Positions 24,578-31,274 of a stretch of DNA of 50,218 nt are shown here, one piece after another (position 1 is the stretch's first letter; each line of letters opens with the position of its first letter). The stretch spans positions 1 to 50,218 of the forward strand of contig NZ_QGSZ01000249.1 of the NCBI RefSeq assembly GCF_003857055.1. The letters run 5' to 3'. The stretch is from Micromonospora inaquosa. GTDB taxonomy: Bacteria > Actinomycetota > Actinomycetes > Mycobacteriales > Micromonosporaceae. The notes beneath the pieces were generated by a model that worked only from the letters and a program-made list of their open reading frames with translations, searched no databases and was not told the DNA's origin. A program made the position numbers and the translations under genes.

Positions 24578-25102
24578 ATGCTTGACCATGGCTCCGTGGC
24601 GTGGGAATGGCTGGCACCGGTCGGGACCGTAGTCGGAGCGGCAGTAGGGGCGCTAGCGGGCGTCGTGAGCGGAAGGGCTGCGGCCCGTAGCCAGGTCCAA
24701 GCACAAGAAGTGCAGCTACGTGTCCTCAAGCTTGAGGTCGAGTCTCAGCACAGGCGAGAGCTCCTATCCGTCAAGCAGGGACTTTATGGGAGGTTCCTGG
24801 CAGAAAGTCATAGTGCATACGTTAAGGTCATGAATGTTCGTCATCTCTCCGATCGGCGTAGTGAGGAAGGGAAAGGCAAGCTCCAATTGGCGGAGGAAGC
24901 TCTGGAGCGCCTGGGTGCCTTGCATGGAGAGATTGCCGTTCTGGCAGAGCCGCATCTTGCGGCCGAGACGCTGCGGCTCGTCGCCGATCTATGGGAGGGC
25001 CTCTCCGAGACAAGCGGAATCGATGATTTTGCGGGCATGAAGCGCTTCGGAGGTATCACGGTTGCGATGCAGCGGGACATTAAAGTCGCTGTTGGTGTCT
25101 GA
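24578..25102 (+). CDS. Hypothetical membrane/coiled-coil protein
   Basis: About 174 residues from ATG 24578; an earlier ATG at 24536 is in frame. One N-terminal helix (WLAPVGTVVGAAVGALAGVV) would anchor it, followed by a long charged helical region (RSQVQAQEVQLRVLKLEVESQHRREL and onward) with coiled-coil character. Single-helix proteins of this design are common and mostly unnamed in actinobacteria. It is the first gene after att site 2 and faces the integrase fragment tail to tail. No function can be assigned. Confidence 0.6.
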   Translation: MLDHGSVAWEWLAPVGTVVGAAVGALAGVVSGRAAARSQVQAQEVQLRVLKLEVESQHRRELLSVKQGLYGRFLAESHSAYVKVMNVRHLSDRRSEEGKGKLQLAEEALERLGALHGEIAVLAEPHLAAETLRLVADLWEGLSETSGIDDFAGMKRFGGITVAMQRDIKVAVGV

Positions 25103-25110
25103 CGCGCGAA

Positions 25111-27063
25111 CTAAACGTAGTCGCCCCGAAGCGCTGCTTCGATGCGCTTCCGAGCAGCCTCTTCCTGCCCGTAGATGCACTTCGCGTAGACACGCATGAG
25201 GACGTGCATGCTGTGCCCGGCCCATTCGGCCACCTGGGTAGCCGGCACCCCCGCATTGAGCCAGAGCGACACGGCGGCGTGCCGTAGGTCGTACGGACGC
25301 CGGGCCAGCGGGGAACGTTGCTGAGCCGGGGTGAGTACCTTCGCCCGCGCGTCGCGCCACGCCTTTCCATAGGTGTTGTTCGGGATCGGTTGCCCGGCGG
25401 TGGGCACGTACCGACCGCCGGGGCCGCGCCGGGTGACGAACAGCTTTCCGTTAGATCCTGGCGGGTACTCCTTGACGTGGTGGTCGAGCAGCCGCACGAG
25501 CGGCGGTGGCACCGGCACGTCTCGCGTGGCGGCCTTCGCTCGGTGCTTCAACCCTCGTTCCTCGGCCGTGTCGCTCCCGTCGCCCCAGTCGCGTCCTACG
25601 GCCACGGTCGAGCCGGTCAGGTGTAGTACTCCCCACCCGTCGGCGATGTCCCGCAGCGCGGCGGCCTCGGCGATCCTTGGTCGCATGGCTTCCCCGAGGG
25701 TTGATTGCGCGGCGAACAGCGGCGCGGTCATCGCCCGGTGAACGGGGCTCTTGCGTTCGCCGGGGCCGGCGATGACGGCGGCGAAGATGTTCACCGGTTC
25801 CCGCCACCCGCCGACCGGCTCCATCTCCAGCCGGCCACCCGCGCACGCGGAGAGCACGGCCACGGCGAGGGTGCCGGCCATCGCGGGATCGGTCTGGGTG
25901 AACCGGGCGACGCCGGTCACCATGTCGCCGAGCCAACGGGGGAACACGTCGACCGGGAACGGCGGCGGCGCGGTGGACGGCCCGGTCAGGGGCACTGGAA
26001 CATCCCACAGCGGCCCGCCGTTGCCCGGCGGCGTGTCGGTGTCGTGCTGTTGGTCGGTGGTGACGAGGTGTAGGCGGGCGGGTGTCATGCGGCCTCTCCG
26101 TTCTGCGCGGTGGTGCGGGTGCGGGTGCGGTAGGCGGCTTGGCGGCAGGCGTGGGAGCAGTGGCGCGGCCACCGGCCGGTGGCCGGTCGGCGTAGCGGGG
26201 TTGCCGCAGTGGCAGTGACGCAACCCGGCCGGCGGGGTGACGTCAGCGGCGGCGGGGACCACGGCCAGGAGGGAACCGTCACCGTCGTTCTGGTGCCGGG
26301 GTTGCGTCACGCCCGCGGGGCATCCGTCATCGGCCGCCGCGGTGGATGCGTCACCGTCTGGCGCCGGGGTTGCGTCACGGCCAGGTGGCATCCGCCGGCG
26401 GGTTTCGTCGGCCGCATGGTGGCGCATGAGTTGCACGCCGATCCAGTGCGTGTAGGCGGGTGGGATGGCCTGGGTGAGGTTGGGCCAGGGCATCCAGTCG
26501 ATGCCCATCGCGGTCCGCGCTTCCTCGGTGTTGGGTGACGTTTCCCCGTCGACGGTGCGCTTTCGTCCCGAGCGCTGGCCGTAGCTGCCGTACACGGGAA
26601 CGGGTGGTGCCTGCCGGTCGTGCCAGCACGGCGTACCGGTCAGCGGCAGGTTCGACTCGAACAGGCGGTGTCGGCGCACCCCGAGGCGCAGGCTGTCTCC
26701 GCAGATCGTGATCGGGTCGAGCAGGGGTGCGCCGGGCACGTTCTCCATGACGTACGCCCACGGGCCGCCCGGCGTGGCCACCGCCGCCCGCAACCGTTCC
26801 CGGGTTGGCTCGATCAGGTCGGGGTGCTCGTGCCGGAGGTGGGCGGGTGTGGCGGCGCTGAACCGCTGGCACGGCGGCGACGCGGCGATCACGTCGAAGC
26901 CGGTCAGGTCCGCGGTGAGGGCGTCGGCCTGGATGAACGGGAACGGGTAGTAGGGCTGCGGTCGGATGTCCACGCCCACCACGTCGAACCCAGCGGCGTA
27001 GTAGCCGGCCGACGCGCCACCCGCGCAGCAGAACAGATCCAGCACCCGCAGGCGGCGGTTCAC
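25111..27063 (-). pseudogene. Three-part chimeric frame: C5 cytosine methyltransferase / DUF3987 / integrase C-terminus
   Basis: One 650-codon frame joins three unrelated pieces. Residues 1 to about 285 are a phage/AICE-type cytosine-5 methyltransferase: RVLDLFCCAGGASAGYYAAG (SAM site), AASPPCQRFS (catalytic Cys) and VMENVPG. Its zinc-finger tail is split: CHCGNP is in this frame, but RRPATGRWPRHCSHACRQAAYR continues in another frame that ends at 26085. From MTPARLHLVTT (26088) it becomes a DUF3987/primase-associated protein with PGERKS, breaking off near residue 490. The last ~160 residues are an integrase end (RRPYDLRHAA, AGHSMHVLMRVYAKC). The methyltransferase core may still be functional; the integrase lacks its first catalytic Arg. 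Confidence 0.8.
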
Positions 27064-27568
27064 GCGGCCACCGTCCGGGGCCGGCGGCTGCCGGCGGTCA
27101 AGCCGGATCGGACGGTGCGGTACGCCTCGGCGCTGCGCAACCCGGCCGTCACGCCCGCCTGTTCCAGCACGCTCTGTGCGTCGTCCTCACCGAGCGCCCC
27201 ACCGGCCACCAACTGGCCGAGGGCTACGGCGGCGATGTACAGCGCCCGGTTGCGCTCCCCGCTCGCGGCGGTGGCCACCCGCTCGGCCTCCCGGGCCACG
27301 GCGGCCCGCACATACCCGGCGGCCCGTCCGGTACCGAGGTCGACCACCACTGGCCGCTGCGGAGGCAACGGCGTGGGGGCGAGCAGCCCAGCCAGCCAGG
27401 CGGGCAACGGGGCGGGGCCGGTGTCCAGATCGACCGTGTACGGGCGGTGGTTGACGGTGCTGCCGGCGGCGACCACGTATCCCCCCTGGGCGCGGGTGTC
27501 GACCATCGGGCCGAGCGTGCCGGCGGTGTTGCGTAACGCCGGTCCAGCGAGCCTGACCCGCTTGAGGT
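27060..27568 (-). pseudogene. Bifunctional DNA primase/polymerase, C-terminal fragment
   Basis: The frame reads LRNTAGTLGPMVDTRAQGGYVVAAGSTV, the C-terminal part of the prim-pol catalytic domain, then PAPLPAWLAGLLAPTPLPPQ and a helical tail. The large N-terminal part with the catalytic acidic residues is missing; in-frame a stop lies just upstream (about 27570). A full gene would be longer by about 150 codons. The stop overlaps the methyltransferase start by four bases, so the original operon order is preserved. It meets the truncated HAD gene head to head, marking a deletion or recombination junction near 27545-27568. Confidence 0.7.
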
Positions 27569-28076
27569 GCTACGTCGCACCGGAGCGGCTGGCGACCACG
27601 GCACCACCCGGGCGGTGGAGGATCCCCTCTGTGCGGCCGAGCGCCGGGCCGTGAAGACGGCCGAGCCGACTCCGTACGGCCGTGAGGTCATCGTGGCTGC
27701 CCAGCAAGCCGGAATGCCGGTGGCGGCGGTCAGCAACAACTCGGCCGGGGCGGTAGCCGCCTACCTGTCAGCACACCGACTCGCCGGTTACGTCTCGCCG
27801 GTGGTCGGCCGGGCGTACGCCGACCCGGACCGTATGAAGCCCAACCCGGAACCGATCCTGCAAGCTGTGCGCGCGCTCGGTCAGTTGCCGGCCCGGTGCG
27901 TGCTGGTCGGTGACTCACTCTCCGACATTGAGGGAGCGCAGGCGGCGGGAGTGCGGGTGATTGGATTCGCTAATAAAAGCACGAAGAGGGAACTATTCGT
28001 GACAGCCGGGGCGGACTGTGTGATTGCGGATATGAAGGAAATTGCCGTGAAGCTTACGCCATCCGACACGCCGTAG
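27567..28076 (+). pseudogene. HAD-superfamily hydrolase, N-terminally truncated
   Basis: The readable part has VAAVSNNSAGAVAAYL (motif II Ser/Asn), RMKPNPEPILQAVRALG (motif III Lys) and CVLVGDSLSDIEGAQAAGVRVIGFANK (motif IV), typical of small HAD phosphatases found on AICEs. Motif I (DxDGT) is absent: the frame opens only at about 27537 and enters at DPLEVLRRTGAAG, so the nucleophile-bearing start was lost at the junction with the primase fragment. Without motif I it should be catalytically dead. The last ~40 codons are AT-richer than the rest. Confidence 0.7.
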
Positions 28077-28153
28077 TTGACAACTGGTAGTGGTGACCGA
28101 CGGATGTAGGGTTCCCCGAGGGGTTGGGCCGCATAATCGCGACAGGAGTTCTA

Positions 28154-29638
28154 GTGGCTGGATATAAAAGCGAGATCCGTCACAGTGATATCACGGCACT
28201 TGAGGACAAGGTAACGCGGGGAAGCTATCACAAGTATCTCAAGCGCTTGACCCTTAAAAAAGTTCGGGGGTTCAGGGACCGAGAGGTATCTTTCGACTTC
28301 CCTGTCACCGCACTGATCGGACCCAACGGTGGCGGCAAGACGACGATACTTGGCGCGGCCGGATTGATTTACGCCGACGTTCCTCCTCGGCGCTTCTTTG
28401 CCAAGAGTGGCAAGTATGACAGCAGTATGAAAGATTGGTCCGTTGAGTATGAACTGATCGATCGGGACCTGAATAGGCGCATCTCTGTTGCCCGTGTCGC
28501 AAGTTTCAAACAGGCCAAATGGAATCGAACGGCCGTAGATCGTCAAGTTCTTATCTTCGGTGTTGAGCGTACCGTCCCCGCGACCGAGCGACGGGATTTG
28601 ACGCAAGCGGTAGGCAGCAGCTTCGTAGCTGCCTCCGAGGTCGCTTTGACTTCGGCTGTCGCTACTCACGTCGCCGCCATCCTGGGAAAGCCGATTGAGG
28701 GTTACAACCGGCTAACCGTCGACAAGGCTGGCCGCATCACGATATTCGCTGGGCAGACCCCTGGCGGGGACGAATACTCTGAGTTCCACTTTGGCGCTGG
28801 TGAGGCCAGCATCATTCGCATCGTGAGCGCCGTTGAAGAAGCCTCCGATGGGACGATGATCCTGATAGAGGAAATAGAGAACGGGTTGCACCCCGTGGCA
28901 ACCCGGCGTGTGGTTGAGTACCTAATTGATGTAGCTGCCCGCAAATCATGTCAGGTAATTTTCACTACCCATTCCAACGATGCTCTTGCGCCACTTCCGG
29001 CTCGCGCGATATGGGCCGCTTACTCGGGAGAGGTCTTGCAAGGGAAGCTCGATATTGCCGCTTTGCGAACCATCGCAGGCCAGATCGACGCGAAGCTTGC
29101 CATATTCGTGGAGGACAGTTTCGCCGAGCTGATGGTCACGAGTTCCCTGCGGGCTATCGGCAACGTCGAGATCGATGCAGTCAAGGTCCATGCAATGGGT
29201 GGGGCGGGACCTGCGATCAGAGTTAACGAACAGCACAACATTGACCCGACATCAACGTTTCCGTCGGTATGCCTGCTGGACGGCGACCAAGCGGAGTCGG
29301 CGGAAGCTAAAGAACGGGTCTTTCTGCTGCCCGGGGCGACGCTGCCCGAGAGTCATGTCTTCTCGCGAGTCCTGGACCGCATTGACATCGTTGCTGCGAA
29401 GTTGACGGCAGCGATGCAACTTCCCCTGAATCGGCAGGAAACAGTCAAAGAAGTCGTGCGGCGGCGCGACCTGATTAACAGGGACAGGCATGTCATATGG
29501 GAGCAGATAGGCGAAGATCTGGACTTCACTGCAGGCTTTATCGTGGCCTCTGCCTTCCTGGCCGTGTGGGCGCAGGAGTACCCGGAAGAGGTGGAGACCC
29601 TGGTCGGGCAGTTCGGCGACCTGGTGCCTAGACGTTGA
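28154..29638 (+). CDS. OLD-family ATP-dependent nuclease (AAA ATPase + TOPRIM)
   Basis: A 494-residue protein from GTG 28154, which has ACAGGAG 6 bases upstream; an in-frame start at 28124 lacks one. The ABC/SMC-like ATPase shows LKKVRGFRD, Walker A GPNGGGKTT (56-64), signature-like FGAGEASIIRIV and Walker B MILIEEIENGLHP (about 235), then TTHSNDAL (H-loop). A TOPRIM-type half follows: AIFVEDSFAEL (conserved Glu, about 319) and CLLDGD (acidic pair, about 376). OLD and Gabija GajA proteins of this plan act in phage defence. No GajB helicase or other partner is adjacent. GC is clearly lower than the core, indicating recent transfer. Confidence 0.85.
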   Translation: MAGYKSEIRHSDITALEDKVTRGSYHKYLKRLTLKKVRGFRDREVSFDFPVTALIGPNGGGKTTILGAAGLIYADVPPRRFFAKSGKYDSSMKDWSVEYELIDRDLNRRISVARVASFKQAKWNRTAVDRQVLIFGVERTVPATERRDLTQAVGSSFVAASEVALTSAVATHVAAILGKPIEGYNRLTVDKAGRITIFAGQTPGGDEYSEFHFGAGEASIIRIVSAVEEASDGTMILIEEIENGLHPVATRRVVEYLIDVAARKSCQVIFTTHSNDALAPLPARAIWAAYSGEVLQGKLDIAALRTIAGQIDAKLAIFVEDSFAELMVTSSLRAIGNVEIDAVKVHAMGGAGPAIRVNEQHNIDPTSTFPSVCLLDGDQAESAEAKERVFLLPGATLPESHVFSRVLDRIDIVAAKLTAAMQLPLNRQETVKEVVRRRDLINRDRHVIWEQIGEDLDFTAGFIVASAFLAVWAQEYPEEVETLVGQFGDLVPRR

Positions 29639-29756
29639 GGGTTGGCGGTGGCTTGGCTGCCGGCCGTGTTGGCCCGCGCCGGCCCCCGTGTCACATGGGT
29701 GTCGCCGCACCCTGGCCGATCGGCGTTCGTGCTGGTCAGGCGCATGGAAACGGCGC

Positions 29757-29864
29757 ACTGTAAATCCGTCGCGAAAGCTTCAGAGGGTTCGAATCCTCTA
29801 CCCGCCACCAGGTGCAGACACGGCCCCTGACCAGCAGAGATGCTGATCGGGGGCCGTTGTCGTT
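29757..29864 (+). other. att site 3 (attR): tRNA-Tyr 3' part plus terminator copy 3
   Basis: These bases match 12372-12478 with one inserted G in the T-stem (CAGAGGGTTCG) and one substitution in the terminator hairpin. Identity thus covers the tRNA part and the whole terminator. The inserted G would disrupt a tRNA T-arm if this copy were ever used to rebuild a tRNA. Confidence 0.9.
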
Positions 29865-29872
29865 TGTCTGAC

Positions 29873-29930
29873 CACCAACTGCATCGACGGTGGCGACCCA
29901 GTAACGACAAGATCGATGACGCACTCGAGG
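29873..29930 (+). pseudogene. Integrase extreme C-terminal remnant (third copy) with conserved downstream flank
   Basis: NCIDGGD and, after a short deletion and frameshift, NDKIDDALE repeat the end of the integrase at 20699. Weak similarity goes on past the stop: CGCCGAGCTTC at about 29980 corresponds to the same run at about 22180 downstream of the intact int. This is debris of yet another element, outside att site 3. Confidence 0.65.
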
Positions 29931-31043
29931 AGTGCCCTTCCTCCAGCTGCTTGTCGTGGCTGTGGCGTCGCCGACGAGACGCCGAGCTTCGGCGCGTTGC
30001 AGACGGAGCCGATGTAGCCGTAGGCGTGGCCGAGGGCGATCAGCCCGGCCGCCACGGGAGTGCCACTCCAGATAATGAACAGGTACGCCCACGACGTGAA
30101 GGTGTGAGGCGTGATGACGCCTGTCTGTAGCCCTGCGGGCCGATGACCCGCAGAGCATCCTCTGGAAGCCGCCTCGAGATGCCGGCGAGGATCGCGAGGG
30201 TTGGGCCCACACCCGCTGTCAGGCAGTCGCATGCGGCCGGGATTACGTCGACCGCCGCGCTTGGCCTGACATTGCGCAGGGTGACGGCGTCCTTGAGTCG
30301 AGTGAGGACGTCTCCCGCCGGGGGAGTCTCGTTGTCGCTGGCTTGTCCACCGTTGGCGTGGGCGGGATGGCAGCTTTGCGGGCGCTGTAGATGGGGGCAG
30401 CGGCACTGAACTTGGACGGGCTCAAGAGCGACCGAGGCGGCCGTTCGGGCGCCGGTGATTTCATCCCATTCGGTAACTCACGGCCGAGGACGAGCCGGCG
30501 TTCGCCGACGCCGACGCGCGGGCGTTGGGGTGGTCCCGGTCGGTGGTCCCGGCGGCAGGTTGGCGCTCAGGGTTGACACGCCATCACGCCTCACATCCGC
30601 AACCATCGATGCAAAGTGCAAGGTTAGCTGCGCATACTCTGTCTGCGATCAGCGCATGTGTTGCTGGCCGCCCAAGTGAAATGAACCCGACGAGGCACTA
30701 GCGCGATGGCGGGGAGCCGGTATGGTGGTCGATGGCCGGATTGGGGGCGCAAGTTCGTCGCGCGGGCTGTTGAGGCCTTGCTGGCGGTGACCGTCGTACC
30801 GGATGTGGCGAGTGCCTACAGCTGGACCCGAATTGCGTTGAAGGTCGTATTCAGCGCTGGGTGAAGCGGTTAAGCGCGTTGCAGGCTTGTGATCTGGTCC
30901 GGTGTGTTGGGGGCGGTGGGCCGAACGGCGGGAAGTCACAGACGGTGGTGCCAGTTGGGCGACCACCACTTCTCTGGTTGCCCGCGCTGTGGCACGATCG
31001 TGGAACCTCCATCAACGCTGTACATCTCCCGACAGGAGCGATC
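29931..31043. other. Gene-poor junction between hotspot and core
   Basis: About 1.1 kb without a convincing gene. The first part (to about 30000) resembles the sequence downstream of int. On the minus strand around 30000-30115 a short hydrophobic frame (HTFTSWAYLFIIWSGTPVAAG) could be a membrane-protein scrap. Other frames lack start signals and coding pattern. The rest I cannot assign. Confidence 0.5.
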
Positions 31044-31217
31044 ATGTCTGGTCGAAGGCTAGGCCGACTCGGTGGGTCTCTCCTCCTTGTTCTCGCCGCC
31101 GCTGCCATCGTTGCCTTCCCTGCTGGCCTCTATGACAGCAGTGCCCGCGGAGCTCAGGCCATCGATCTCATCTGGACCGTCGCTCCGGAAGGCACTATCG
31201 TCGGCAGCGGTCGCTGA
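31044..31217 (+). CDS. Small exported or membrane peptide upstream of a c-di-GMP gene
   Basis: A 57-residue protein, MSGRRLGRLGGSLLLVLAAAAIVAFPAG at its start, with a basic N-terminus, a 15-17-residue hydrophobic core and a possible signal-peptidase site near ARGAQA. The mature part would be only ~25 residues (IDLIWTVAPEGTIVGSG). AGGAG is well placed 6 bases before the ATG. The GGDEF/EAL gene begins 57 bases after its stop, so the two may be cotranscribed. No family is recognised; it might be a signal or leader peptide. Confidence 0.6.
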   Translation: MSGRRLGRLGGSLLLVLAAAAIVAFPAGLYDSSARGAQAIDLIWTVAPEGTIVGSGR

Positions 31218-31274
31218 CTGGTTCAGCTCACCTCCAGCCAAGGGCGGTAAACCGCAGGCGCTGTAGGGAGCGGT

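Larger units (their letters stand above)
24445..29812. mobile_element. Degenerate Prim-Pol-type AICE remnant (segment B)
   Basis: The segment lies between att sites 2 and 3. Minus-strand genes run primase-polymerase (C-terminus only), cytosine methyltransferase, DUF3987 and integrase (C-terminus only), the gene set of Prim-Pol AICEs but truncated at three places. Plus-strand genes are a HAD fragment and an intact OLD nuclease. The integrase fragment points left, opposite to the integrase of segment A. With no complete integrase it probably cannot mobilise itself. Confidence 0.7.

Noticed and set aside
27224..27739. 171-codon minus-strand frame over the primase/HAD junction
   Set aside because: Out of frame with the recognisable primase-polymerase sequence and antisense to HAD; no domain seen.
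28077..28125. Vegetative promoter with TTGACA before the OLD nuclease gene
   Set aside because: TTGACA is present at 28077, but the nearest TAGGGT lies about 24 bases away, too far for a normal spacer, so I do not call it.
29798..30406. 202-codon minus-strand frame with a hydrophobic middle
   Set aside because: It overlaps att site 3 and the integrase remnant, lacks a credible start and is mostly low-complexity; at best a scrap of a lost membrane protein.
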